A stretch of 64,000 nucleotides of DNA from an uncultured Bryobacteraceae bacterium. GTDB taxonomy: Bacteria > Acidobacteriota > Terriglobia > Bryobacterales > Bryobacteraceae. Each line of letters begins with the position of its first letter. The stretch's first letter is position 1. A model generated the notes under the pieces. That model worked only from the letters and a program-made list of their open reading frames with translations, did no database searches and was not told the DNA's origin. The DNA is taken from assembly GCA_937920635.1 (NCBI GenBank), contig CAKZUE010000016.1, positions 18,697-82,696 on the forward strand. The letters run 5' to 3'. Positions 42,805 to 52,075 of the stretch are shown here, piece after piece. A program made the position numbers and the translations under genes.

Positions 42805-44361
42805 ATGCCCGGAATCCAGCGCGCCCTCCTCAGTGTCACCGATAAAACCGGCCTCGCCGATTTCGCCCGCGGCCTAGCCTCGTTCGGCGTCGAATTGATC
42901 TCCACCGGCGGCACCGCCCGCCTGCTGCGCGAGGCCGGCCTCCCCGTGCGCGACGTCAGCGAAGTCACCGGTTTTCCTGAAATCCTCGACGGCCGCGTCA
43001 AGACCATCCACCCTGTCATCGCCGCCGGCGTCCTGGCCCGGCGCGATGTGGCCGAGCACCGCGCCGCCCTCGCCGAGCACGGCATCGCGCCCATCGACAT
43101 GGTCGTCGTCAATCTCTACGCCTTCGAGAAGGCCGCCGCAAAGCCCGGCGCTACGGTGGAGGAACTGATCGAGAACATCGACATCGGCGGCCCCACCATG
43201 ATCCGCGCCGCCGCCAAGAACTACCAGGACGTCGCCGTGGTCACCTCCACCGGCGACTACGAGGCGCTGCTCGAAGAGATGCGCGCCTCCGGCGGCTCGC
43301 TCAGCCTGCGCACCTGCTGGAACCTCGCCCGCAAGGCGTTCGCTCTCACTGCGCGATACGACGCCGCCATCACCGCGCGCCTCGCCTCCATCGAATGCAC
43401 CGAAGAGGGCTTCTCCGATCAGTCATCCGATCTGCCCGCCGCGCTGCACGTCCTCCTGCCCCGCCGGCAGCAGCTCCGCTACGGCGAAAACCCGCACCAG
43501 AAAGCTGCTCTCTATGCGCAGGGTTCTGATGGCATCGCCAACGGCACGCAGCTTCATGGGAAAGAGCTCAGTTTCAACAATCTCGTCGATCTCGACGCCG
43601 CCTGGCAGCTCGCCTGCGAGTTCTCGTCTCCCGCCGCCGTCATCATCAAGCACACCAACCCCTGCGGCTGCGCCGAGCAGGATTCGCTCGTCGAGGCTTA
43701 CCGCAAGGCTTACGAGGCCGACCCCGTCTCCGCCTTCGGCGGCGTGCTCGCCTTCAATCGCGAAGTGGACGCCGACACCGCGCTCGAAGTCTCGAAGCTC
43801 TTCGTCGAAGCCATCGCCGCGCCCGCCTTCTCCGAACAGGCGCTCGTCATCCTGCGCGCGAAAAAGAATCTCCGCCTCGTCTCGGTCCAGGGCGGCGTGC
43901 CCGCGGATCCGGTGCTGCGCTCCATCACCGGCGGCGTACTCGTGCAGACGCCCGACCTGCTGACGCTCGACCCCGCCTCGCTGCGCGCCGTCACCCAACG
44001 CCAGCCCACCGCCGAGGAGATGGCCGCGCTGGAATTCGCCTGGAAGGTCTGCAAGCACGTCAAGTCCAACGCCATCGTCTACGCCCGCCGCGGCCAGCTT
44101 TTGAGCGCCGGCGCCGGACAGATGAGCCGCGTCTTTTCCGCTGAAATCGGCGCAAAAAAATCCGTGCTTCCACTGGAGGGCTGCGTCGCCGCCTCCGATG
44201 CCTTCTTCCCGTTCCCCGACGGGCTGGAAACGGTCGTCTCGCACGGCGCCACGGCCGTGATTCAGCCCGGCGGCTCGGTGAAGGATGAAGAGGTCATCGC
44301 CGCCGCCAACCGCCTGGGCGTCGCCATGGTTTTCACCGGCATCCGCCACTTCCGGCACTGA
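42805..44361 (+). CDS. purH: Bifunctional AICAR formyltransferase / IMP cyclohydrolase
   Basis: The 518-residue protein catalyses the last two steps of purine synthesis to IMP. The cyclohydrolase domain (about 1-150) has ISTGGTARLLREAGLPV, VKTIHPVIAAGVLARRD and NIDIGGPTMIRAAAKNYQDV. The transformylase domain (about 200-518) has LRYGENPHQKAALYA, VIIKHTNPCGCAEQD with the catalytic Lys-His, and the end block DAFFPFPDGLETVVSHGATA. The length is normal. It is separated from isocitrate dehydrogenase by 45 bases and ends 4 bases before the VapC-like stop. Confidence 0.95.
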   Translation: MPGIQRALLSVTDKTGLADFARGLASFGVELISTGGTARLLREAGLPVRDVSEVTGFPEILDGRVKTIHPVIAAGVLARRDVAEHRAALAEHGIAPIDMVVVNLYAFEKAAAKPGATVEELIENIDIGGPTMIRAAAKNYQDVAVVTSTGDYEALLEEMRASGGSLSLRTCWNLARKAFALTARYDAAITARLASIECTEEGFSDQSSDLPAALHVLLPRRQQLRYGENPHQKAALYAQGSDGIANGTQLHGKELSFNNLVDLDAAWQLACEFSSPAAVIIKHTNPCGCAEQDSLVEAYRKAYEADPVSAFGGVLAFNREVDADTALEVSKLFVEAIAAPAFSEQALVILRAKKNLRLVSVQGGVPADPVLRSITGGVLVQTPDLLTLDPASLRAVTQRQPTAEEMAALEFAWKVCKHVKSNAIVYARRGQLLSAGAGQMSRVFSAEIGAKKSVLPLEGCVAASDAFFPFPDGLETVVSHGATAVIQPGGSVKDEEVIAAANRLGVAMVFTGIRHFRH

Positions 44362-44365
44362 GCCG

Positions 44366-44788
44366 TCAGGACTGGCCGAGCAAGCGGACCTCCACGCCCT
44401 GCCACCCGCCCGCCTTCCTTGACAGTTGCAGGTCCGCGGTCACCAGGACCGCTCCCGACCGTCTCGCCAGTGCAATATAGAGGCAATCCGGCAAAGGGTG
44501 GTTCAACGCAAGAGAGACTTCGAACGCCTCCTCGATCAATTCGCCGGGCTCAGCGAGTTCAAGGGTCCCGTACCGGATGACGCTCAGCCATTCTTTCAAC
44601 GCGCGTCCGGCTGCGGCTGGAGAAATCTGCCCGACCCGCGCTTTGCGCGAAAGCCCGGTTGCCACCTCGGTCACGATCAGGCCGGGTGCAAGCAGAACGT
44701 CGCCCCCCAGCAGGAAGCTCCGCGCCTCAGCCCGCCTTTCTTCGGGAACGAGCCACTTGATGGCTACGCTGGCGTCGACCACGTACAT
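44366..44788 (-). CDS. PIN-domain ribonuclease, VapC-like toxin
   Basis: The 140-residue PIN protein likely cleaves RNA with Mg2+. The acidic residues expected for catalysis are visible: Asp5 (VVDASVAIKW), Glu41 (LIVTEVATGL), Asp101 (HPLPDCLYIAL) and Asp119 (VLVTADLQLS). It lies immediately downstream of an RHH antitoxin-like gene and overlaps it by 62 bases. Its length and order are normal for type II systems. It converges with purH with a gap of 4 bases. Confidence 0.85.
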   Translation of the reverse strand: MYVVDASVAIKWLVPEERRAEARSFLLGGDVLLAPGLIVTEVATGLSRKARVGQISPAAAGRALKEWLSVIRYGTLELAEPGELIEEAFEVSLALNHPLPDCLYIALARRSGAVLVTADLQLSRKAGGWQGVEVRLLGQS

Positions 44789-45038
44789 CGAAACGTTCCT
44801 CCATCTCCTGCCGCGCTTCCCGGATGAGCGGTGTGCTGTCCGGAAGAGTCCCGCTCTCCTGTTCGATCGCGGCGCAGAGCGTGTCCAGTTTTCTCAGGAT
44901 CTTTCGCCGCTGCTCGATCATTTCCTCGTGAAGGAGCTGGCGCAGACGCTCTTCCAGGCTGATCCCCTCGCTGGCCGCTCTTTGCTTGTGCCACTCCACC
45001 AGCCAGTCGGGAACGTTGCGAATCTTGACGTCAGCCAT
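44727..45038 (-). CDS. Ribbon-helix-helix antitoxin-like protein (FitA/VapB type)
   Basis: The 103-residue protein opens with ADVKIRNVPDWLVEWHKQRA, a ribbon-helix-helix DNA-binding domain of the FitA kind, then EGISLEERLRQLLHEEM. The C-terminal part is helical and charged. It presumably binds and inhibits the PIN toxin and represses the pair. The ATG at 45038 was chosen over a TTG at 45044. The gene extends 62 bases into the toxin gene in another frame. This is a larger overlap than the few bases usual for such pairs, so the true end could be read wrongly only if a frameshift exists. Confidence 0.72.
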   Translation of the reverse strand: MADVKIRNVPDWLVEWHKQRAASEGISLEERLRQLLHEEMIEQRRKILRKLDTLCAAIEQESGTLPDSTPLIREARQEMEERFDVRGRRQRSHQVARSRRKAG

Positions 45039-45120
45039 TTGCAATTGCCTCTGCCCTCAGATTACGCGAAGACCATGATGGGGTCAAACACAAAACGCCG
45101 ATAGTGGGGGCATGGGGGCG

Positions 45121-46038
45121 TCAGGCGCTCTGGCGTACCCGCCCCAGTGCGTGCAGCCGCCGCCCCAGATAATCCGCCAATCGCTCGTGCGGGTCGAAGC
45201 CCACCACGGCTCGCGCGTTCGCGACAAAGTTGGACAGCACGTTCAGGTCGTAAAACACCGGCTCGCCCGTGCGGTGGTCGACGATGTACTCGATCCCGCA
45301 CAGGTCGATCCGCCCCTGCCGCGCCGCGTTCAGCGCAATCGTCTCCGCCTCCGGCAGCGGCTCGCAGCGCGTGAACACCGCGCCGGAAGCCGCCGCGCAC
45401 GCATCCGCGGGACAAAGATTGTACCCCGCCCCGTCCCGCTGCACCTTCAGGCAGTACAGCATCTGCCCGTCCAGGATCTCGATCCGGTACACGGCGCCGT
45501 CGCGCGACGGGATGTACTCCTGCACCAGCGCCACATGGTCGCAGCCGAACTCCGCCTCCTCCGCCCCCGCCTCCAGTTGCGCCGGTGAATCAAAACGCCG
45601 CACGCCCGCGCCCGCCCCGCCGCAGTTGGGCTTCACCATGACGGGGAACGTCATCCCCCGCGCCGCCCGCGCAAGCTGCGCGGGAGAGTTCGCCACCGCC
45701 GTGCGCGGCACGCGCGCCCCGGCGCGCCGGAACAGCTCCATCTGCCGCACCTTGCTGATCTCCAGCTCATACGCTGCCGCCCCGTTCACCACCGCCACCC
45801 GCCGCGCCTCCAGTACCGCCAGCAGCTCCCGCACCGCGAACTGCGCCCGCCCGTGCCCGCGCCACGCCGCCGACGCGCTCATCCGGTTGAAAACAAGATC
45901 AGGCCAATCTGTTTCATCCAGCCTGAACGCGAGCTCCTCCGCCCGCCATTCTTCATATGCGATTCCCGCCCGCCCGAGCGCCTCGAGCAGCGGGCCGAAC
46001 CACGCCGGATGCTCGTACAGAATCGCCAGCCGCGCCAC
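45121..46038 (-). CDS. ATP-grasp family ligase (RimK/GshB-like)
   Basis: The 305-residue protein has the ATP-grasp fold. [20 protein letters not shown] is the ATP-binding Gly-rich loop with its Lys, [20 protein letters not shown] the second lobe, and [20 protein letters not shown] the metal-binding end (Glu and Asn). The N-terminal part is family-variable. Such enzymes join a carboxylate to an amine or thiol, as in peptide, glutathione and RiPP chemistry. The GTG start is 7 bases after the ABC ATPase stop, so it is the last gene of an exporter operon. The substrate is unknown. Confidence 0.83.
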   Translation of the reverse strand: MARLAILYEHPAWFGPLLEALGRAGIAYEEWRAEELAFRLDETDWPDLVFNRMSASAAWRGHGRAQFAVRELLAVLEARRVAVVNGAAAYELEISKVRQMELFRRAGARVPRTAVANSPAQLARAARGMTFPVMVKPNCGGAGAGVRRFDSPAQLEAGAEEAEFGCDHVALVQEYIPSRDGAVYRIEILDGQMLYCLKVQRDGAGYNLCPADACAAASGAVFTRCEPLPEAETIALNAARQGRIDLCGIEYIVDHRTGEPVFYDLNVLSNFVANARAVVGFDPHERLADYLGRRLHALGRVRQSA

Positions 46039-46044
46039 TTCCGT

Positions 46045-46752
46045 TCAGCTCCAGTCCTCGGGCTTCTTCCCCTCCGGCAGCAGCTCGCCCTTGTCGATGA
46101 AGCGGATGTGCGTCGCAAAGTGCGCCGCATGCGGGTCGTGCGTCACCATCACGATCGTCTTGCCAAACTCCTGGTTCAGCCGCCGCAGCAGCTCCAGCAC
46201 CTCGTTCGCGCTCCGCGCGTCCAGGTTTCCCGTCGGTTCGTCGCAGAGGATGATGTCCGGGTCGGTCACGATCGCCCGCGCGATCGCCACGCGCTGCTCC
46301 TGCCCGCCGGAAAGCTGCCGCGGGTAGTGGTCCATCCGGTCGCCCAGCCCCACCAGCTTCAGCGCCGTCGCCGCATGCTGCACGCGCTCGCCTCTCTTCA
46401 GGTGCGTCAGCTTCAGCGGCAGTTCCACGTTTTCCAGCGCCGTCAGCACCGGAATCAGATTGAAGCTCTGGAACACAAACCCGATGTGGCGGTTCCGCCA
46501 CTTCGCCATCTCGCTGTCCGCCATCGACGCCACATTCGAGCCCAGCACCTCGATCTCGCCCGCCGTCGGCCGGTCCATCGCCGCGATCAGATGCAGCAGC
46601 GTCGACTTGCCGGAGCCGGACGGCCCCATCAGCGCCAGATACTCGCCGCGGCGGATTTCCAGATCCACGTCCTTCAGCGCCACAATGTGGAACGAGTCGC
46701 GCAGAAACTCCTTGGTCAGCCCGCGGGCGCGGATCACAACGTCCTGGCTCAT
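46045..46752 (-). CDS. ABC transporter ATPase, MacB/LolD type
   Basis: This 235-residue ATPase has Walker [16 protein letters not shown], the signature [19 protein letters not shown] (LSGGQ) and Walker [20 protein letters not shown], with the switch His in [12 protein letters not shown]. It belongs to the mechanotransmission branch (LolD, MacB, FtsE). The ATG overlaps the stop of the membrane fusion protein gene (ATGA). With two separate FtsX-like permeases and a periplasmic adaptor it forms an exporter resembling MacAB, but with the ATPase and permease split. Confidence 0.92.
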   Translation of the reverse strand: MSQDVVIRARGLTKEFLRDSFHIVALKDVDLEIRRGEYLALMGPSGSGKSTLLHLIAAMDRPTAGEIEVLGSNVASMADSEMAKWRNRHIGFVFQSFNLIPVLTALENVELPLKLTHLKRGERVQHAATALKLVGLGDRMDHYPRQLSGGQEQRVAIARAIVTDPDIILCDEPTGNLDARSANEVLELLRRLNQEFGKTIVMVTHDPHAAHFATHIRFIDKGELLPEGKKPEDWS

Positions 46753-48083
46753 GGCTGCTTCACCTTCACTTTCATGCCGTCCTTCAACTCCGCCGCCGGA
46801 TTCAGCACCACGTCTTCGCCGCCGATCAGCCCGTCCTCCACCCGCAGCCCCAGCGGCGTCAGCCCGCTCGTGCGGACCGCGCGCTCGACAATCTTCCCGT
46901 TCAGCACCATGTAGACGCGGTCGTTGCGCACCGCCGCCGGCGGCACAAACACCACCGGCTTGCCGGGCGCCGCCGCCGCGGCGGGCTCGTCGGAGAGAAA
47001 CGCCACCGCCGCGTTCATCTCCGGCCGCAGCCGCTCGTCCGGGTTCAGCACCTTCACCTTCACCTGCACCGCCGCCTTCTGCCGGTTCGCTTCCGGCGCG
47101 ATCTCGTCCAGCACGCCCTCCCACTCCACACCCGGCCAGGCGTCCACCGTGATGACGCCCCGCTGCCGCGGCTTCAGCTTGGCAAAGTCGTTTTGCGAAA
47201 TGTCCAGCTCCACGCGCAGATCGTTCAGGTCCGCCAGCGTCACCACATAGCCCTTCGCGCCCCGCTCGCCCACGAAGCTCGTCGTCACGAACTCGCCTTT
47301 CTCCACGCCGCGCTCGAGAATCGTCCCCGTCACCGGCGCGCGGATCAGCGTGTTGGCCAGTTGCGTTTCCGCAAACGCCACCGCCCCGCGCGCCGCCTCA
47401 ACCTGCCCGCGCATGGCTTCAATCGCTTCGCGCCGCGGCCCGATGCGCACCAGTTCGTAGTTCTTTTCGAGATTGTTAACCCGCGCCGCCGCCGCGTCAT
47501 ACCGCGCCTGCGCGTCGTCCAGCGCCGACTTCGACATCACCTTCTCCGCCGCCAGTTGCCGGATCCGCTCCAGTTGCACGCGCGCGTTGTCGAAGTCTGC
47601 TTTCGCCTGCTCCACCTGCGCCCGCGCCGCATCGATCTCCTCCGGGCGCGAGCCCCGCTCCAACTCTTCGAGCTTCGCCTGAAGCGCCGCCAGTTGCCCC
47701 CGCGCCTGCTGCAACTGCGCCCGGTATTCGTCGTCCTCCAGCCGCACGATGACCTGCCCCGCCTTCACCTTGTCGCCCTTTTCCACCCCGATCCACGCCA
47801 CCTTGCCCACCACCTTCGACGCCACCTGGATCTTGTGCGCCGCCACGATGTAGCCCGTCGCGTTCAGCACCACCGCGCCCGCCCCCGCGCCGCCCGCCCG
47901 CTGCGCCTGCACGCGCACCGTCGTCACCTCCGGCGCCGCGGTCAAACGGCTCAGCAGCGCCCAGCCCGCGCCCGCCAGCACCAGCAGCAGGACCCCCAAC
48001 AGAATCCATTTCCAGCCGCGCCCGGATCCGCCCTGCGGCGCCGCCCCCCTCTCGATCCTCAAGCCGCGCAGGTCCTCTGCCAC
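46749..48083 (-). CDS. Periplasmic adaptor / membrane fusion protein (HlyD/MacA family)
   Basis: The 444-residue protein has one N-terminal membrane segment ([20 protein letters not shown]). The lipoyl-like half domain ([20 protein letters not shown]) and a long coiled coil with [20 protein letters not shown] follow. The second half lipoyl domain is near [20 protein letters not shown]. Beta-barrel and membrane-proximal domains come next. It would link the inner-membrane permeases to an outer-membrane channel, as MacA does. No TolC homologue is in the window. It is 4 bases downstream of the second permease gene. Confidence 0.88.
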   Translation of the reverse strand: MAEDLRGLRIERGAAPQGGSGRGWKWILLGVLLLVLAGAGWALLSRLTAAPEVTTVRVQAQRAGGAGAGAVVLNATGYIVAAHKIQVASKVVGKVAWIGVEKGDKVKAGQVIVRLEDDEYRAQLQQARGQLAALQAKLEELERGSRPEEIDAARAQVEQAKADFDNARVQLERIRQLAAEKVMSKSALDDAQARYDAAAARVNNLEKNYELVRIGPRREAIEAMRGQVEAARGAVAFAETQLANTLIRAPVTGTILERGVEKGEFVTTSFVGERGAKGYVVTLADLNDLRVELDISQNDFAKLKPRQRGVITVDAWPGVEWEGVLDEIAPEANRQKAAVQVKVKVLNPDERLRPEMNAAVAFLSDEPAAAAAPGKPVVFVPPAAVRNDRVYMVLNGKIVERAVRTSGLTPLGLRVEDGLIGGEDVVLNPAAELKDGMKVKVKQP

Positions 48084-48087
48084 TGCC

Positions 48088-49254
48088 TCACCCCTCCCTC
48101 AGCGCCGTCAGGATCTCTTTGCGCGACGCCTGAAACGCCGGCAGCAATCCGCCCGCCGCGCCCATCGCCAGCGCAAACAGAAACGCCGACGCCATCGTCT
48201 GCGGCGTGATCCGGAGCTGAAACGCAATCTCGGAGAATGTCACCATGCTCCCGATGCCCGTCGACAGCCCCTGCACGGGCAGCACCAGCAGAATGCCCAG
48301 CGCGCCTCCCAGCGCCGCCAGCATCAGCGACTCGATCAGAAAGCTCACCAGAATCGCCGCCCGCGAGAACCCCAGCACGCGCAGCGTCCCGATCTCCTTC
48401 GAGCGCCGCGCCACCGCCGCATACATCGTGTTCATCGCGCCGAAACACGAGCCCACGGCCATGATCACCGCCACGATCGTGCCGAGATAGCGGATCAGGT
48501 CACCGCTCGAAGTCTGCTGCGCGTAGTACGCCTTCTCGGAGCGCGCCTGCACGTTCAGCCTCGTGTCGGCTTGCAGATCATTGATCAGCGCCTGATGCGC
48601 CACCTCGTCGGTGGCGCGCAGCAGCGCCGAGCTCAGCACGCTCTCGCGCCCGAAATCCGCCGCCACCTGGTTCAGGTCCACCAGAATCTCGGAATTCCTC
48701 GCCATCTGCCCGCTGTGAAAAATCCCCACCACCTCCCATTCCCCGCGCCCGAAGCGGATCTTTTCCCCCGGACGCGCCTCCGGATACCGCTTCGCGATCG
48801 AACTGCCCACCGTCGCTTCGCGCCTTCCGGGGGTGAACCACCGGCCCTCGGTCAATCGTGCATCATCGCGGATCTCCAGGCCGATGGGCGTCACGCCGCG
48901 CACGCTCACGTTGGCTCCTTCCGGATACTCGACGCTCACCAGGTTGATCACCGTCACCACTTCCAGCGACGCCAGCGGCTCGCCCGCGGCGTTGCGCGCG
49001 ATGCCGGCCTTGAATTTCAGATCATCGAACACGCGCCGCTCGAAATTCGACGCCAGCTCGGACTCCGCCCCCTTCCGCGTCACCAGCACGTTCAGCGGAT
49101 GGCCCGAGGCTTCCAGCGCCAGCCGCAAGCCGTCCACCAGAGCGAACGACGCCGCCAGCACCGCCACCGTCAGCCCGATGCCCAGCGCCGTCATCAGCGT
49201 CGTCGTCCGCCGCACCGCCAGATTGCGCAGATTGTACGAGATCGGCAGGATCAT
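48088..49254 (-). CDS. ABC transporter permease, FtsX/MacB-like
   Basis: The 388-residue protein has one N-terminal membrane helix ([20 protein letters not shown]), a periplasmic core of about 220 residues and three helices at the C-terminus. FtsX-domain features include [40 protein letters not shown] and [14 protein letters not shown]. It probably pairs with the adjacent permease as a heterodimer driven by the MacB-like ATPase. It is 16 bases downstream of the other permease. Confidence 0.88.
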   Translation of the reverse strand: MILPISYNLRNLAVRRTTTLMTALGIGLTVAVLAASFALVDGLRLALEASGHPLNVLVTRKGAESELASNFERRVFDDLKFKAGIARNAAGEPLASLEVVTVINLVSVEYPEGANVSVRGVTPIGLEIRDDARLTEGRWFTPGRREATVGSSIAKRYPEARPGEKIRFGRGEWEVVGIFHSGQMARNSEILVDLNQVAADFGRESVLSSALLRATDEVAHQALINDLQADTRLNVQARSEKAYYAQQTSSGDLIRYLGTIVAVIMAVGSCFGAMNTMYAAVARRSKEIGTLRVLGFSRAAILVSFLIESLMLAALGGALGILLVLPVQGLSTGIGSMVTFSEIAFQLRITPQTMASAFLFALAMGAAGGLLPAFQASRKEILTALREG

Positions 49255-49270
49255 CGCGAGTGCCCCCTCC

Positions 49271-50434
49271 TCAGTCGGTAAACCGCAGCGCGTCGATGAT
49301 GCTCGTGCGCGCCGCTGACACCGCGGGCACGATCGAGCTGAAGATCCCGACCGCCAGGCTCACGCCCATCAGCGCTGCAAACACCGGCCCCTCGATCGTC
49401 AGCGTCTTGGCCTGTTGCACGATCGCCGGCCCCTGCCGGACCACCCAGCACAGCCCTTCCGCCACCAGCACGCCCAGCAACCCGCCCAGCAGCGAGATCA
49501 GCGCGCTCTCACCGACAATCAATCCCACGATCGCCGGCTTGCCAAAGCCCAGCGTGCGCAGCACGCCCACCTCCCGCACCCGCTCCCGCACGCTCATCGC
49601 CATCGTGTTGGCCGTGATCAGCAGCACCGTGAACGTCACCGCAAAACAGATGCTCATCAGAATCACTTTGATGTTGCCCAGAAACGAGAGAAACGACAGC
49701 CCGAACGTGTATTCGCTCTCCGTCTTCGTCGGCGCCTCCGAATTGGCGAACATTTCATCGATCGTCCGGCTGATAGCCGCCACGTCCTGCTCCGACCGCG
49801 CCAGCAGCGTGAACCCGCCCGCCATCAGCCGCGGCGAATTCCGCAGCATGTTTTCCATGTATTTCCAGTTGAACCACAGCGTGTCGTCGTCGAAGTCCGT
49901 CGACGTGTAGATGCCCCGCACCGTCAAATCGAGATCGAACGGATAAATGTCGCCCCGGATCAGGATCCTGTCGCCGACCTTGAAACCGTGCCGTTCGGCC
50001 AGGGCCTTGTTCACCACGCATCCCGCCGGATCGCGGATGAACGCCTCCTTCTGCTCCTCCGGAATCACATAATCCTGATACACGCGGAACAGCCGGTCGG
50101 CGTCCGCCGCCATCCGCGCGAAGAAGTTCCGCTGGTCGCGCGCGTCCTTGTACACGCCGCCGAACCACGACCACAGCATCACCTCTTCCACTCCCGGAAC
50201 CTGCGCGATCTTCTCCCGGAAATACAGCGGCAGCGGGAACACGATCGACACCTTGTGACGCACCACCACGCGCCGCGCCTGCGCCTTCGCCGGCTGCCCG
50301 CCGATGAAAAGCGCGTAGTACAGCGCCATCATCACGCCCAGCAGGCACAGCGAGATCGCCAGGCTGGAGGTGGTCAGCAGTGTGCGCCGCCGGTTCCGCA
50401 GGGCGTTCTTCACGATCAGCGGCAGATATTTCAT
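49271..50434 (-). CDS. ABC transporter permease, FtsX/MacB-like, first in the operon
   Basis: The start is the ATG at 50434, giving 387 residues; sequence further upstream in this frame overlaps tadA and is not family-like. An N-terminal helix ([20 protein letters not shown]), a periplasmic core and three C-terminal helices with [20 protein letters not shown] match the MacB/FtsX permease layout. It differs from the next permease enough to be a distinct subunit. It is divergent from tadA, with 66 bases between the starts, which must hold both promoters. Confidence 0.88.
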   Translation of the reverse strand: MKYLPLIVKNALRNRRRTLLTTSSLAISLCLLGVMMALYYALFIGGQPAKAQARRVVVRHKVSIVFPLPLYFREKIAQVPGVEEVMLWSWFGGVYKDARDQRNFFARMAADADRLFRVYQDYVIPEEQKEAFIRDPAGCVVNKALAERHGFKVGDRILIRGDIYPFDLDLTVRGIYTSTDFDDDTLWFNWKYMENMLRNSPRLMAGGFTLLARSEQDVAAISRTIDEMFANSEAPTKTESEYTFGLSFLSFLGNIKVILMSICFAVTFTVLLITANTMAMSVRERVREVGVLRTLGFGKPAIVGLIVGESALISLLGGLLGVLVAEGLCWVVRQGPAIVQQAKTLTIEGPVFAALMGVSLAVGIFSSIVPAVSAARTSIIDALRFTD

Positions 50435-50500
50435 GGGACACTTACATTCTAGGCGCACAGGGCCGTGCGTTCCCGCCCCTGCCGCTGAAACCTTTGTAAA

Positions 50501-50959
50501 ATGCAGCTCCAGCCGGATGACGAATTCTGGATGCGCCGCGCACTCGCGCTCGCCCGCCAGGGCGAAAGCGAAGACGAAGTGCCCGTCGGCGCCGTTGTCG
50601 TGCAGGATGGCTGCGAAATCGGCGCCGGATTCAACCGCCCGGTCTCCGCGTGCGACCCCACCGCCCACGCCGAAATCCTCGCCCTGCGCGAAGCCGCCGC
50701 CCGGCTCGGCAATTACCGCCTCTCCGGCGCAACCCTGTACGTGACTCTCGAGCCCTGCGTGATGTGCGCCGGCGCCATCGTCCATGCCCGCTTCGCCCGG
50801 CTCGTCTTCGGCGCCCGCGACATCCGCTTCGGCGGCGTGCGGTCCAAGTTCCGCCTCGCCGATTCCGAACTGCTCAACCACCGCGTGGAGATCGCCGAAG
50901 GCGTGCTCGGCGCCGAGTGCGCCGCCCTGCTCGAAGAGTTCTTCCGCCGCCGCCGCTGA
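50501..50959 (+). CDS. tadA: tRNA-specific adenosine deaminase
   Basis: The 152-residue enzyme converts A34 to inosine in tRNA-Arg. It has the zinc site His56/Glu58 (DPTAHAEILALREAA) and Cys86/Cys89 (VTLEPCVMCAGAIVHARF). The segment VFGARDIRFGGVRSKF is in the usual position. The length is normal. It is divergent from the exporter operon. Confidence 0.93.
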   Translation: MQLQPDDEFWMRRALALARQGESEDEVPVGAVVVQDGCEIGAGFNRPVSACDPTAHAEILALREAAARLGNYRLSGATLYVTLEPCVMCAGAIVHARFARLVFGARDIRFGGVRSKFRLADSELLNHRVEIAEGVLGAECAALLEEFFRRRR

Positions 50960-51052
50960 CTCCGGCTCCGCACCTTTCTCCCAAATCTCTCATCCAATAG
51001 GGAGAGCAGCGCCGGCTCAGGCTCGAAGTGGCGCGGTCCGCCGCAGGCCGGC

Positions 51053-51061
51053 TGCTATACT
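51053..51061 (+). promoter_or_regulatory. Extended -10 promoter element upstream of ispH
   Basis: TGC followed by TATACT forms an extended -10 box about 18 bases before the ispH ATG at 51080, so the leader would be short. No good -35 is seen 17 bases upstream. It would drive the hopanoid operon. Confidence 0.35.
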
Positions 51062-51079
51062 GAAAAGAACTCTCCGATC

Positions 51080-52075
51080 ATGCAAGCGACACATTCTGCT
51101 GGGAAAAAAGTGCTCCTGCTGCGCCCCAGAGGCTTCTGCGCGGGCGTCGTCCGGGCCATCGACATCGTCAAGATCGCCCTCGATCTCTATGGCGCGCCCA
51201 TTTACGTGCGCAAAGAGATCGTCCACAACCGCCACGTCGTCGACGAGCTGCGCGCCCAGGGCGCCATCTTCGTCAATGAACTGCACGAGGTGCCCGCAGG
51301 CGCGCGCGTCATCTTCAGCGCCCACGGCGTCTCGCCCGCTGTCCGCCAATCGGCGCGCGAGCGCAATCTCAGCGTGATCGATGCCACCTGCCCGCTGGTC
51401 ACCAAGGTCCATCTCGAAGCCGTGCGGTTCGCCCAGCACGGCTACACCATCCTGCTGATCGGACACAAGGACCACGAGGAGATCGAGGGCACCTTCGGCG
51501 AAGCGCCCGCCAATACGATCCTCATCGAGTCGGAAGAAGACGCCGAGCGGGTCGCCGTCCCCGATCCCGAGAAAGTCTGCTACCTCACCCAAACCACGCT
51601 CAGCCTCGATGAAACGCGCGGCATTGTCGAGATTCTCGAGCGCCGCTTTCCGAAGATCGCCGGTCCCAGGTCCCAGGACATCTGCTACGCCACCCAGAAC
51701 CGCCAGACCGCCGTCAAGGCGGTGGCGCCGCTGTGCGAACTCCTGCTCGTTGTCGGCAGCCAGAACAGCTCCAACTCCAAGCGCCTCGTCGAAGTCTGCC
51801 AGCGCGCCGGCGTGCCCAGCTATCTGATCGACGACCGCCGCTTCCTGCGCGATGAGTGGCTGGAAGGCGTCAGGACGGTCGCCGTCACCGCCGGCGCCTC
51901 TGCGCCGGAACACCTGGTGCAGGAGTTGATCGATGGCCTGCGGGAACAGGGCTTCACCCTTGTGGAGGAGGTGGACATCGTCGAGGAGGATGTCCGCTTC
52001 AGCCTGCCTGCCGAGGTTCAGGTGCCCGTGGCGCGGCTCGCCGGACCGGCGTCCCAGCCGCCTGCAAGCGCATGA
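51080..52075 (+). CDS. ispH: 4-hydroxy-3-methylbut-2-enyl diphosphate reductase
   Basis: The 331-residue enzyme makes isopentenyl and dimethylallyl diphosphate in the last step of the MEP pathway. The iron-sulfur cysteines are in RPRGFCAGVVRAIDI, VIDATCPLVTKVHLEA and DICYATQNRQTA; SSNSKRLVEVCQRAG and VAVTAGASAPEHLVQELID are also characteristic. Its stop overlaps the start of the cyclase-like gene (ATGA), so isoprenoid supply and triterpenoid formation are co-expressed. It opens a tight eight-gene operon. Confidence 0.94.
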   Translation: MQATHSAGKKVLLLRPRGFCAGVVRAIDIVKIALDLYGAPIYVRKEIVHNRHVVDELRAQGAIFVNELHEVPAGARVIFSAHGVSPAVRQSARERNLSVIDATCPLVTKVHLEAVRFAQHGYTILLIGHKDHEEIEGTFGEAPANTILIESEEDAERVAVPDPEKVCYLTQTTLSLDETRGIVEILERRFPKIAGPRSQDICYATQNRQTAVKAVAPLCELLLVVGSQNSSNSKRLVEVCQRAGVPSYLIDDRRFLRDEWLEGVRTVAVTAGASAPEHLVQELIDGLREQGFTLVEEVDIVEEDVRFSLPAEVQVPVARLAGPASQPPASA

